Both the position numbers and the translations under genes were made by a program. The notes beneath the pieces are model-generated. The model searched no databases. It was not told the origin of the DNA and saw only the letters and a program-made list of their open reading frames with translations. Below are positions 47,496 to 59,798 of a DNA stretch of 64,000 bases, piece by piece; position 1 is the stretch's first letter, and each line of letters opens with the position of its first letter. This DNA is from Amia ocellicauda (lineage: Eukaryota > Chordata > Actinopteri > Amiiformes > Amiidae): contig NC_089869.1 of the NCBI RefSeq assembly GCF_036373705.1, forward strand, positions 8,803,176 through 8,867,175, written 5' to 3'.

Positions 47496-47704
47496 GTCGA
47501 AGGGGTCAAATACTTATTTCCCTCATTAACATGCAAATCAATTTATAACTTTTTTGAAATGCGTTTTTCTGGATTTTTTTGTTGTTATTCTGTCTCTCAC
47601 TGTTAAAATACACCTACCATTGAAATTATAGACTGATCATTTCTTTGTCAGTGGGCAAACGTACAAAATCAGCAGGGGATCAAATACTTTTTTCCCTCAC
47701 TGTA

Positions 47705-48135
47705 TATGCACACAGTTTGATAAACATTTGAGGAATTGCAGGTGATATAGCTCGTCTGCCTGTCCTCTGATTGGTTCAGCAATTTTCTAAATTTCCTTTT
47801 GAATTACATTTTTGGTATTGGGTGTAGGGCAGGCTGGCTGGCGTTTAGACTGCTGTTGGCATTACAATTCAGCATGTATAAGACGGGCACATGGAATACA
47901 GACACTGCCAGGTTACTAAATGCAACACCAACAGACGTTGTAATAGACAGGCGGAGCCATTTCAAAGTGCTTCACGTTGTTTAAAGTAAAAAGTGAAAGA
48001 TGTATTTCAAATTTGGAGTTCATAAAATAATATGTATAAGCTGTTTTACGTTGTAAAATATAACACGTCAATAATTATGCTATAGCCCTATTCTAACACC
48101 CCCCGTCCTCCCTGTCTTTCTCTCACGAGTAGTTG

Positions 48136-48188
<53 letters not shown>

Positions 48189-51100
48189 ATTATTAATTTC
48201 TTAGCAGATGCCCTTATCCAGGGCGACTTACAAAATAATGTTAACTAAGTAGTTAAAATAAATGCAACATGTGCAATAAAGAAATTTACATCGAGTGACA
48301 GCAAACTACAAATATTCACCAGGTGTACAAATTATGTTTACATGCTGGTTCATGTGTAAGTATTCCTCCCAGTATGTTTTACCCCAACCTTAGATCATGT
48401 AAACAGCTTCCTTCACACTTTACTGCAGAACGTCTGTGTGACGTGAACGCACCCGTGTAAACAATCTGACTGAGTGATGCATTCATCGATAAAATTAGGA
48501 GAAATTAAAGTGTTGAAAAACATTAGAACTAAGGGATGGGTGAAATTAAAGATTTGAAAAACACACTACAACTGCTGTAACTGTAGGAAAAGTCTTTTTT
48601 GGAATCGTAGGTCATTAAAGAATATTTGTTTCTAAATCAAAACAGTGCTTGTGTGTAGTTTTATAACTGAATATGCAAAATGCTGATGAATATGCAAATT
48701 GGTGATGAACTGACGTTGGTGGTGAAATGTGCGTGTGGGTGCCAGAGTGCGGTTCTGGGTGCCGACCAAGTACTGTCCTGGGGGCGATGTGCGGTCCGAG
48801 TGTCTACACGGGGCGACCAGCCCACATGGGAATCGACGAGCTCACCGAACTAAAAAATGGACATTTGCCAGAATTGCCCGATGGCCAGTCCACCTATGAT
48901 CTGGAGGCTTGGTGCAGCCACATTAATAAATACATTCCCGTCACAATTATTAGCTCTCACTGGAGAGAAACAAAGAAAGAAAACATTTTTTATGCCAGGT
49001 AGGTAAAAACAATTATCTCTGTGACAAAATCCAAGCCTAATTGTTAGTTCTGTTACCATTTGATTGGCTGAATGCTTTTTCAATCGAGACTAAACATGAC
49101 ATATTTAGTTGTTTGAATATTGATTGAGTTTTTGTTGTTGCTGTTGTCATTTTAGTTTTTAATGAAGGTGGTCATGGTACCTTGTCCCATTTTATATAAA
49201 TTTATATATTTAGTGAGGAGAACCTGTATTAAACTGATAATTTTGGTAGTTGGTTATTTTGCTACTAAAATGAAATTGCCAATTCTTTGTTTCTAAGGTT
49301 GGGAAATGTTTGCAGATGAGACTGTTCTCGTTCTGGGTGATAATGGCTTGGCTGGTGAGACTCATCCTGGTTGCGGTCACCTACATGACTGGACATTCAA
49401 AGGCTGCCTGGAGAGGAATGCTTTGTTGTTTTAGCATCTGTCCAAGGCATACATGTTTACAAGATCTTCTTTGATGTGTTGAGGCAGGACCTGCTGAGAT
49501 GCTGAGGTCTCGGCCTCCTGCCTGCCTGTAACCTCTGTGTCTGTGCAGTGAGTTGCAATTTTGGGGAAATTTGCAGTCTCCAGATTTTTTAAAATGTATG
49601 TATATGGTTTACAGTACAAAACCCACATTTTAATGCCCATTTATCCTTGATGGACATTCTTTTTGGTCTCAGCCCATTCTGCGGCCCAGTGGAAAAACAA
49701 CAAACAAACAGAAAAACATCAGAATTTCAGGGCTGCTTTGTACAAGGCATGAACTGCATTGTGTGTTGTTCCTTTGTCTTTTTTGCAACATCCACATTCA
49801 CCCAGACTGGGAAAAGGTGCTGCTTTGTTCCCATCAAAGTAAGGTATCGGAGGGAATGTTCATTCAGAACCCCTGCTGTGAAGCATTGCCAATCAAATTG
49901 AAAGATCTGAAGACACACTTTTGCAGAGATGGGGATGCAAAATCAACAACCCAAATATCCAGCAGCCCAGAAAAGGATTTACGATATCCATCTAGATGGT
50001 TCGCCATTAAACTGTCAAGATGCGAGACACTGGAATTGACTTAAGCAATGGCCAATGGGATCTATTTAGTAACAAACACATGAGTGTGTTAATAATGCAT
50101 GATAAATTACATTTATTATGGATGATCAAAGGGGAAGGGGAGAAGTAAATTATTCAAAGATTGAGAAAAAATGGTTTATTAATATTGAAAGGATTTTTGT
50201 CGTGTGTATATATGTGTGTGTATGTGTGTTTGATTAGATAAAACGACAAATTATTCAAATTTCATGCGCAATGTCTCTTTATAAAGAGACATGGGCAAGA
50301 AAAGGCAATCAAGTAGGTTGTCTGCTGATGTGTTTAAGCATGTGAAGTATATCATTCTGTATACTCTTGACCTTTTCAATCTTCCAACATGGGGAGTAAT
50401 ACATGTTGAGTTTGCAACAGCAAGACAAGAAAAGTGATTAATATCTCCCAGTAGTTTTTCACAACTCCCTTTCAATGCGCTTTCTGCATGTGTTCAAATG
50501 GTCTATTGGTCTACCTTCCCTCCCAATCTCCACTGTCACTTCCACAACAGATCGCATCTATAATAGATTGTCCACCTTCAGAAGAGTTATTAGTGGCACT
50601 GCATGCTCCATCAAGAACGTCAATCTGCCTAAACATGCCCCACACTGCCTGGGCTCTATAGCCACTCTGCTTAAGGCAGTTAGCAGCCTAAGAAGTTAAT
50701 ATTTGAATTGTTTTTATTCGTTTTTGTGGTACATTTAGTTTACTATCTCCCAATACCCTCAGACATGATATCTACAATATGGTAGTAGAATGAAATTGCT
50801 CTTTAATTAGTACATTAATGGGGTTTCAAATTATGTTCAGAGGAATTACTGGTGGCGTTTTCATGAGAAAAATGAGTGATGCTATGTGAAGTATTTGAAC
50901 AACGATTTAAATGTTTCGGTAATCAATTACGCAAAGCTTACATTTAAGCGACGCTATCTATTCAGTGCGATTAATAATGATTATTTAATGATTCAGTAGA
51001 TTGCGCTTTGATTGCAGATTTGTCCAGTAGTATCAATGGAATTCTCAGTAGATTAAGAAAATTGGCGTAAATTTGAGGTGCCTTAAGGACTGAAATGCAA

Positions 51101-51430
51101 ATGGATGTGCTGAACTGGTGGGCTAAGTGTCTACAAATGAGCATGACAGTGCAAAGTACCTGCAGCTGGAAGACCTAGAACTGTCTGAAATGGTTGAATC
51201 TTGAGGCATGATGGCCAAGTCATCGTCACTAAAAGCCCAGACGGAAGTGCCATTGTGGGCTGTGTGAATTTCCCTAATTTATTTAATTGTGTTGTGGTCT
51301 CTGAACTTGTTTGCAAGACAGATCAGTGGTGTCACAGCCCCGTCGTGAGAACTGCTGTGAAGCAGTGGGCATGTATTGTAATGCAGTTTGAAAGTAATGA
51401 CTAAGTTGGTATGGTGAAGTAGAGAAAATG
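47705..51430. other. intergenic region, possible repeat relic at about 48770-48960
   Basis: The segment around agaattgcccgatggccagt resembles ends of hAT-like repeats in fish, but termini were not found. Open frames at 48727, 49647 and 50475 have no recognised domains. A TG/TA simple repeat lies near 50205-50230. Confidence 0.35.
48134..48300 (-). mobile_element. (TTA)n microsatellite joined to an L2-type tail
   Basis: About sixteen TTA/ATT units (48134-48186) run into cttagcagatgcccttatcc and agggcgacttacaa, the third copy of the L2-type tail in the window, minus orientation. The microsatellite is the expanded 3' end of the element. Confidence 0.75.
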
Positions 51431-51456
51431 TATATATGTGTGTGTGTGTATATATA
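51431..51456. repeat. TA/TG microsatellite at transposon insertion point
   Basis: tatatatgtgtgtgtgtgta followed by tatata. The DD36E element begins immediately after it, so it inserted at a TA in a simple repeat. Confidence 0.9.
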
Positions 51457-52677
51457 CACTCACCTAAAGGATTATTAGGAACACCATACTAATACTGTGT
51501 TTGACCCCCTTTCGCCTTCAGAAGTGCCTTAATTCTACGTGGCATTGATTCAACAAGGTGCTGAAAGCATTCTTTAGAAATGTTGGTCCATATTGATAGG
51601 ATAGCATCTTGCAGTTGATGGAGATTTGTGGGATGCACATCCAGGGCACGAAGCTCCCGTTCCACCACATCCCAAAGATGCTCTATTGGGTTGAGATCTG
51701 GTGACTGCGGGGGCCAGTTTAGTACAGTGAACTCATTGTCATGTTCAAGAAACCAATTTGAAATGATTGGACCTTTGTGACATGGTGCATTATCCTGCTG
51801 GAAGTAGCCATCAGAGGATGGGTACATGGTGGTCATAAAGGGATGGACATGGTCAGAAACAATGCTCAGGTAGGCCGTGGCATTTAAACGATGCCCAATT
51901 GGCACTAAGGGGCCTAAAGTGTGCCAAGAAAACATCCCCCACACCATTACACCACCACCACCAGCCTGCACAGTGGTAACAAGGCATGATGGATCCATGT
52001 TCTCATTCTGTTTACGCCAAATTCGGACTCTACCATCTGAATGTCTCAACAGAAATCGAGACTCATCAGACCAGGCAACATTTTTCCAGTCTTCAACTGT
52101 CCAATTTTGGTGAGCTTGTGCAAATTGTAGCCTCTTTTTCCTATTTGTAGTGGAGATGAGTGGTACCCGTTGGGGTCTTCTGCTGTTGTAGCCCATCCGC
52201 CTCAAGGTTGTACGTGTTGTGGCTTCACAAATGCTTTGCTGCGTACCTCGGTTGTAACGAGTGGTTATTTCAGTCAAAGTTGCTCTTCTATCAGCTTGAA
52301 TCAGTCGGCCCATTCTCCTCTGACCTCTAGCATCAACAAGGCATTTTCGCCCACAGGACTGCCGCATACTGGATGTTTTTCCCTTTTCACACCATTCTTT
52401 GTAAACCCTAGAAATGGTTGTGCGTGAAAATCCCAGTAACTGAGCAGATTGTGAAATACTCAGACCGGCCCGTCTGGCACCAACAACCATGCCACGCTCA
52501 AAATTGCTTAAATCACCTTTCTTTCCCATTCAGACATTCAGTTTGGAGTTCAGGAGATTGTCTTGACCAGGACCACACCCCTAAATGCATTGAAGCAACT
52601 GCCATGTGATTGGTTGGTTAGATAATTGCATTAATGAGAAATTGAACAGGTGTTCCTAATAATCCTTTAGGTGAGTG
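51457..52677 (-). mobile_element. Tc1/mariner element of DD36E type, structurally complete
   Basis: 1,221 bp. Terminal inverted repeats of 29 bp, 51457-51485 and 52649-52677, are perfectly complementary (outer end cactcacctaaaggatta). TA target duplications lie at 51455-51456 and 52678-52679. The element is compact: the transposase stop codon is only 3 bp inside the left repeat and the start codon about 120 bp inside the right one. A single uninterrupted transposase frame fills it. Perfect repeats and an open frame suggest a young, possibly still mobile copy. Confidence 0.96.
51489..52529 (-). CDS. Tc1/mariner transposase, intact, DD36E catalytic triad
   Basis: 346 residues, the usual size of a Tc1 transposase, acting in the nucleus to cut and paste its element at TA. 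The N-terminal region has two helix-turn-helix motifs (about 10-50 and 75-115; ISQSAQLLGFSRTTISRVYK is the first). Catalytic residues are D155 (WSDESRF), D246 (QQDNAPCH) and E283 (PDLNPIEHLW). D155-D246 spacing is Tc1-like, but 36 residues separate D246 from E283 instead of the 34 seen in the other Tc1 copies of this window; the extra two lie in the EHDNEFTVLNW loop. A DD36E group (named Incomer in the literature, as I recall) has been described in animals. The starting MGKKGDLSNFERGM is family-typical. No stop or frameshift is seen. Confidence 0.95.
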   Translation of the reverse strand: MGKKGDLSNFERGMVVGARRAGLSISQSAQLLGFSRTTISRVYKEWCEKGKTSSMRQSCGRKCLVDARGQRRMGRLIQADRRATLTEITTRYNRGTQQSICEATTRTTLRRMGYNSRRPQRVPLISTTNRKKRLQFAQAHQNWTVEDWKNVAWSDESRFLLRHSDGRVRIWRKQNENMDPSCLVTTVQAGGGGVMVWGMFSWHTLGPLVPIGHRLNATAYLSIVSDHVHPFMTTMYPSSDGYFQQDNAPCHKGPIISNWFLEHDNEFTVLNWPPQSPDLNPIEHLWDVVERELRALDVHPTNLHQLQDAILSIWTNISKECFQHLVESMPRRIKALLKAKGGQTQY

Positions 52678-52679
52678 TA

Positions 52680-55600
52680 TATATTATTTGCAACTCAAAT
52701 GAAAATCAAAATGTTTTTAAATGTCCCATGTTAATATATATTTTAACAACCAGACATGTTTTGCTGTAACTAACTGTAATACAAAATGAGTCCCAGTTAA
52801 TTTGCTTAGCAGAGTTATGTTTTAGAAGCCGATGCCATTCTGGTTGTGTTCATTCCTTCACTGTGAGAGACTGTGTCAGTGTCTACAGTAAGTAAGACAT
52901 GGCAACCCTTCTGCTGCACTAAACGTCCTGCTGAAATGTTCTTGATTACAATTTTAATGAAGCGCACATTTAAAAACAAGGAGCACTACCACCACATTAC
53001 ATTCACTAAACTAGAAGATGGCATTTCTTTATGATGTAACAGGTCAATATGTTAAATAATTAATAACTTGTTTAAATACTATATCCCCTGTAATTGTTAT
53101 GGTCCCAGTGGTCATTATGCATCCTGTCTGCCATGGTTTCCCTTTAGAAGGGCATATCACAACCATCCATCTTTAATTTTGAAGAGCAGATGTCTTTTCT
53201 TGCAGCCTTTTCACTGGAGTCAAATATCTGAAATCCAGATGCATTCAAGCAAGCACTAAAAACATGCATATCAATTAGCTACCCTCTTAATTTGCTCTTC
53301 CAGCATTAGCCCTGGCACAGTGACTTGTGGTGCTATTGGACTGGAGGCTAATAACTAATATTGTGAAAGCTAAAGACATGGGGTACTCATTTAATTAACA
53401 AATAGAATAAAAACAACTTCTGTTATAACCCTTTCCTTATATACTTTTATTTAGATTACCCCCTCAACAAACAGATCGCCAGAACATCAATTACTGTTTG
53501 AGAAAAGAGAACGACAAAGTGCATTTACTTATTTTTTATTATTATTATTTTTTATTTTTTATTTTTTTTTGCAAATTTGTAGGCAGTCGTTCTGGCATAG
53601 TGACAATTTTTTTTATAAAAAAAATAATTTAAATAATTTTAGACAAACCATGATGCAAATTGAAATAAGAAATGTGGGTTACGACAGTGGCAAGTAGGAG
53701 CTTGAAATGTGTATTATTAAGTATCTACGTGTAACCATATATTCATCAGTCATACTGTATATTAGCATTTTATACATTGGTCAGATTGCTGATAGGTTTG
53801 TGATTTGCACAGAACTTGCAAAAATGATCCTGTTCCATTAATTACTAATTTACAAACCTTCAAATTTGCATCACTCGCTCATAAGAAACATGCCAGCTAT
53901 AGGAGTCATCACTGTGGAAAGGAACCGATAAGCCTTGTGCAATTGTGGTTTACTATGAGATACAATAATTTATAGTGGATATATAACTGTGCATTCTGCA
54001 GTGTGATGTTAATGCTATGTGATCTGAAATCATCATGAATTCCCTGGAGTCGGATTGGATAATTGAAATGCATCCTTTATACGGCGATTTGGATTTGAAC
54101 ATTAGATAATCATCTCTGAATACCTGGAGGTTTCTGCAGCCAGATCTGTTTATTTGTACAGCCATTCGGTCGTGTTTCTTCGAGAGAGATACTATTGAGT
54201 CTAATGAGTCTGTATGTTACTCATTTCACTGTTATCTGGTGCATGTTTCTAATGCTGTAGTGTGTGTGAGGTTAGTTGTTGTTTTTTCTTTCCTTAGTTT
54301 GATTAAAGACACCAATCCAGATGAAAATGTATCTCGCTATCAACCACAGCTACTGCTCCTAGACATATAGTATGAGCCAAAGAAAGCAGCAGGGGCCAAT
54401 GCTCCAAAACTGCACTTGAAGAAATTAATTTGCAGTTTGAGAGCGACCTGCCACTTTTGTACGGAGAAGGGCTTCTGTTTTCTCATTCTCTATTAAATAT
54501 TTAATTTATCCAATCATACAGCCTTATCTTCCCATGAGCAAAGCTTGGGAATGTCAGGGCGAAAAATCCATGGGAGGTTTCTAAATGCATATCCAGCACA
54601 CCCTCTGAAGTGTTGAATCAATCAATTTTACAACAAGAACTAAACCGTTCTGATTTTTTTTCTCCCCCACATTATGAAATTCATTTTTGGATTATTTATG
54701 CAAATGCAAATGGGTTTCTCAGAAACTTGCTCTCTTCAATTCCAATGCTTCACTGACACTGAATTCCATCCGTGTAACTACTACCTACGACTCATGGTAT
54801 TTCTCATACTGAGCCCCCCTCCTCAGCCAGCTGTAAAATACTCCTTGTGAAGACTTCTGCACTGCTGTATAATTGTATTTAAATTAACAGAGTCCTTTCA
54901 AGGTTGGAGTGAAATTCAAAAGTAAGATTATTTGTGGAGGACACTGCCCCTGAGAATACACAATGAAGGCGCACTGTATCAGAAATGCCAAGTGGTATGC
55001 CAGTGATCATAACTAAAGTTTCTTGGAAAAGTCCACGTAAATGCCCAGGGCTTGGCTGTCTCTGTCTGGCAGTCTCACGAAGGGATATTGACTTGCCCTG
55101 GTCTGAAGCTTTGGACTTATCCGGTGCAATACAATGGCAGCATTAGAGAAGTTTCTGTTGTAACCTGTGAAAAGTCAAACTTCTGTTGCTGAGAGTTTTC
55201 CCATTTCCATAGGGCTTCCTGCAATCAATACTACTTAAACAAAAAAAGTGTTTCCTCAAGGCTGTCAAAGCGTGAAAATGTATTACAATGTAAGCCAAAC
55301 AACACGGCTGAGAACTTCAATTATTTCAATGCTTATAAATATTCATGTTCCACGGATTTTGACTCAAAGTGCATTTCCTCCGTCCACCCACGAAGGAATG
55401 TACAGCACTGTATGCATGAATAGCAGCAGTGTTTGTAAATGTAGAGGATTAATTAATGCAGCTCATTACAGCTGGGTACAGGTTTAATTTCTCTGATTTG
55501 GAGCGAAGATATATACCTTATGTGTTCCATTAAATAATTAGACTCTAGAGAGATCCCAGTAAAGGCATCCCCTTGGAGCCCAATAGGCTAGACAGTGCTG

Positions 55601-58600
55601 CTTGAAATATTGAGATCTGTGAGAGATATATAGCCAGGTTATCAGCTTTCTCAACATGTCTCAACAGTAGCAGCTCCTGTGTCTGACCGACTGCCCATGA
55701 GCCCACGGTTTTACCAGATTCCCACAATGCCACACTAAATCTAATCTTTTTCAGCTGTTCTGACACTGCCCGTTTTGAGCACTGTGTGTTAGCCGATTCC
55801 CTCTCCCACAACTTACTACACAAGTCAAGCTGAGTCACAGTTGGCAGTTTGAACAATTGGAATTAGGAAAATATCTGCCAATTCCAAACTTAAAAACATG
55901 TATTGTGTCACCTATCTCAGAAAAAAGCATCCTGGGAGAAAACCTTGATTTGCATAAGCATCCACATCCAAAAATATAACCAACAGCATGGTACTGGTTA
56001 TGGCGGGGTGAAGTGTGAATTTGTCCATTCTGCTGCAGACTGAAAAAGGTAAAGGCCAGTTATTCAAAACCCTGCTGAGTTCTCCTCTCACACTGGCAAG
56101 AAATGGCCATAAATTCTTCATGAAGAGTGTTTCAAATATTCAACACTATATAAATTATCAGGGTACCTTTCCATAAATCCTGCTGGCTTTGTGTGAACCT
56201 GCAATTTATCCATTTCATAGAAACCAACAAAGTCCCAAAGCAAGATTTACTAAGTTATAGTTACTAAATATCACTTAATAAATAGTAAGTGATACATTTT
56301 TATTTTGAAAAAGACATGGTAACTCGGAATAAAATCGGAAAACTATTAAAATACAAACCCATTAAGTACAACTTCCATCAATTAGGATGGATATTGTTTT
56401 AGAGTGTAATTGAAGGTTTGGGCAATGCAGTTTTAATGCCCTGAATGTTTGGAAAAGATTAATTTGTTCCACTGAAGCCAACCACCACCAAAGAGGTTCT
56501 GGATTTATAGAATGGCTGATCCCCTTACATTCTAGAAAGCTGAACCTCTGAGATTTTGTTCAGTTCATTTGAAACCTATAAGAATATGGCAGTTAAGCAA
56601 TATTATGTATCTGCACAGATAATTTTAGTTGCATGCTGTTAGTGGCAGAAACCTATAGGAAGATTTAAGTAGAACATCCATGAATATTTAACAGTAGCTG
56701 ACTTGTGCATTGTAATGGTATGTAAATAACCATGTCATATTAAAGATCGGTGTATAGTATTATTCCTTGCTGCTTGGTGTCTGAATGTTAAACATGTTGC
56801 CTATCAGATTATTTTGTCGCTAAAGTAGATTTTCTCAACAACACAGCGCTTCTGTTCTAACCAGCACTCTCAGAGGCAGAGCTGAAGAAGCTCTTTCAGC
56901 TTACAGTAATATTTTAACCACATGGTAATCCTGTCAGAAAGGATGTGGTGAGTGAATAATAAGAATGTTTGAAGTTCCAGTTTGCAAATGCGATAGACTG
57001 CCATTCCTGCAGAGTGGAAAGTATTGATTTGAATTACTGTTGTTAATTCCTGCTTGCCAATCCCCAGGGCAGTACCGCAATCATTGCCTGCTGCCCTTAA
57101 AGGACAGCAAACCCTGGGCCAGTACCAATGTAAAGGCATAAGAAAGTGCTCTAATAATCTAAGGTGGATATCTGTGGTAATGGGGGAGAAAGATTTGATC
57201 AATATTGTGACAACTGCAGTAATCAGGTCTACACAATAAGAGCATGACGCCACATTTCACAGGCAGACAGAGGCAACACATGCGACAGTCTAGAAGCATT
57301 TTACAAAAGTGCTGATCTGAGGGCTTGCCATGACTGCTGATGCGATTCTTGAAACTAAGGTAGCTGTAAAAGACAAAATATAAATAAATCCCACATTTCC
57401 GACTAGTGCAGAGTGGTAGATGGCTTCATTGCCTGCAGAAATGAGACGCAGACTAGATTTGAACGTGTGCTGAGTCCCTACAATGATTTGTGTGGATTTT
57501 ACAGTAATGAATGTGTCGGACAGTAAGAAGAAAACAAATCTGAACCACAACACTGGATTCACCGATCCTGGAGAGCTCTCTGGTTGAGTAAGCAGGCTAT
57601 ATATCATTTTAGGCGTAAAAATAAAAGCTCGTTTTATTTATTTATTATGGCACTGGATTTATTCTGTGTCTCCCAACATACAGGTAACATGAGACAATCT
57701 AATGCCAGTGTACTAAAACGCAAAAAACCTCCAATAAACCCGCTGCCCCAGAACCTATAGATCTTACCATAGGATGGCTAGACTCAGTCTGATGATAATT
57801 AACCAAACCCCATAAATATCCACACTCACAATTTTAGTTTTAATGGGTATTTGAATTATGGGTTTAATTTCAGACTTCACCCAGGTTCAGATGAACCCCA
57901 TTTGAATAAAGCACAATGTCCAATAAAAATGCCATGCTATAGAAAATAATTTAACATTAGCTTGTGTTCAGTAAGCGATTAGATCCCCTCTTCCATTTTT
58001 TTAGATAAAGATTAGTAGTTTTTGTGACCTAAAATTCAGTGAAAAAAGTACTGAAGTAACTCAAGCCTTTGGAAAAACAGCGGTAGTACACAATACATTT
58101 CAACAAATACCTCTTTTCTTGGCAGTTTGTCCAATATTTTTGATTTTGCTGCAGAAAGTATTATTCATAGACATTCTCTGCATGATCAAAAACTGCAGAT
58201 ATATCCTACACTGTAGCGTTAATTGTTTATTTGTAATTTAAATGCAACATTGTAGCCAATACACACACTTTTGATGTTCTCTTTTACATACATTTTTGGT
58301 TGGTTTGTTTTTCAGTTTTGCAGTAAAACTGAAACATTGCAGCTGTCTGATGAGACATTAATGTCTTTGGGCAGCATTCCTGCTGCATAATGTATAATGC
58401 ACTGATATTAATCTGATATTTTATTAGAGGCAAATTAGTATTTAATGAACTTTTCAACTTTGAAGCTTTATCTGATGCTTTTAATTTTTAAGTGAATACA
58501 GCTTTAACACTGTGTTTTGCATTAGGACTGCAGTGAAAGCGTAATGTCTAAAGAGCTCCCCCAACCATTTTGCTTCCCTATACCTTGCCATTTTGGTTGG

Positions 58601-59798
58601 AGTTACTATTATTTTTCTTTCCTTTGATCAATTTTTACTGTTCTGTTGAAGCTGCTCTTAAATTCCCCATCTCTTTTAAGAGTCTCCCAGTGAGAAATGT
58701 CAGAGAGCTTCCCCTAGTCACTGTGCTGAAACATGATGCTGCTTTCAAACAAATCAAGGAGGGGAAGGTTCAAATGAATTTCTGTGCCATGCCGTTTAAT
58801 TAATTGCCTGTGTTAAGTTGCCAGAAAGTGAAATGGGCACATCCCAGTGTTATATGCAGGCTTGTGTGTCATTAAGTTCTTGTAAGTGAACGCGCACATG
58901 AGAAGGCGCAGAAACACATTCGATTCGCCAGATCGGTTCAGACGAACGCTGTTGCAGGTGTCAGAGCTTTCATGTGTCAAACTATCTGATCTGAAATGCA
59001 AATAACTAGATCTCACACTATCCTCCTCCTTCCGTTCTAGGATTTTTTCAGTTGTTAAAATAATATCTAAAGCTCCTCCTCTACATCAGCGCAACAGTTT
59101 TCATAAAGACACGGCTAAAGGTGTAGTCCACTGTATTCATACCCTTTATTCAAAACCATTCAGTGATTCATTCAGTTTGATAAATAGTGTCCATTAAAAA
59201 GATGCTTATAAATCAATGGTCTCTTTTCAGAGGTTGTCTCCCACTGATTGGAAAAGACTGTAATGAATCCAACAGACTGACGTTCAGACAAGGGGTCTGT
59301 TGATATAATACAAATCAATGGAGGAGCAGTCAAAAGCTTCACATGCACTAAATGACCAATTTGCATTCTCTAAATGTACACCAAGCCTGTTTTCCATTCC
59401 TCTATTTGTATTGGGCTGAAACTGATAGGAGAGATGAAAAACCGCATCCTGTGTGGGGTGCATGAAATATGGTCTTGATTTGAACCTCAGTGTCTTGTAA
59501 TTATTGTAAGTAGTACCATCCATGATTGGAGTTTTATTTGCAATTTATTGTTCTGTCATTTTTTTGTCCATTATTATTGTTGAGCTTTGGACTGTTGAAT
59601 TAATGCAGGGTTTAAATACTAGATTGGGCCATAGTCAAGGGATATGAAGACTGAAAGGAGCTGAAAATAAACAATGATTCCTTAATTTTGATTTGGCAAT
59701 GTCTGTGCTCTGAGCTGGTTTAACAATCCTTAGTAATAGTTGCCTGGTGAACATAGATAGCATAGTGGCTCTATTTGATCCCGGCAATCTGGAAAATA
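52680..59798. other. gene-poor intergenic region
   Basis: About 7 kb with T- and A-rich runs (53530-53640) and no assembled gene. The open frames of 100-130 codons here (for example 55545-55856 and 56870-57253, minus) show no recognised domain and no splice logic. The stretch around 54470-54760 has balanced composition without simple repeats and could be conserved non-coding DNA, which is only a guess. Confidence 0.45.

Larger units (their letters stand above)
46119..47702 (+). mobile_element. Tc1-like IR/DR transposon, copy 2 (inactive)
   Basis: 1,584 bp between TA dinucleotides (46117-46118 and 47703-47704). Terminal inverted repeats of about 205 bp start cagtgagg and carry outer and inner agtatttgatcccct direct repeats at about 46134 and 46308. 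It is nearly identical to copy 1 over its whole length, which points to a recent common source. The left repeat is complete here. Confidence 0.96.

Noticed and set aside
48727..49002. 91-codon plus-strand frame with cysteine-rich start
   Set aside because: It overlaps a segment resembling a hAT-type repeat end (gatggccagtccacc), so it is more likely repeat-derived than a gene.
55545..55856. 103-codon minus-strand open frame
   Set aside because: No recognised domain, no partner exons, and composition close to the surrounding non-coding DNA.
56870..57253. 127-codon minus-strand open frame
   Set aside because: Long by chance in this region; no signal peptide, motif or splice logic supports it.
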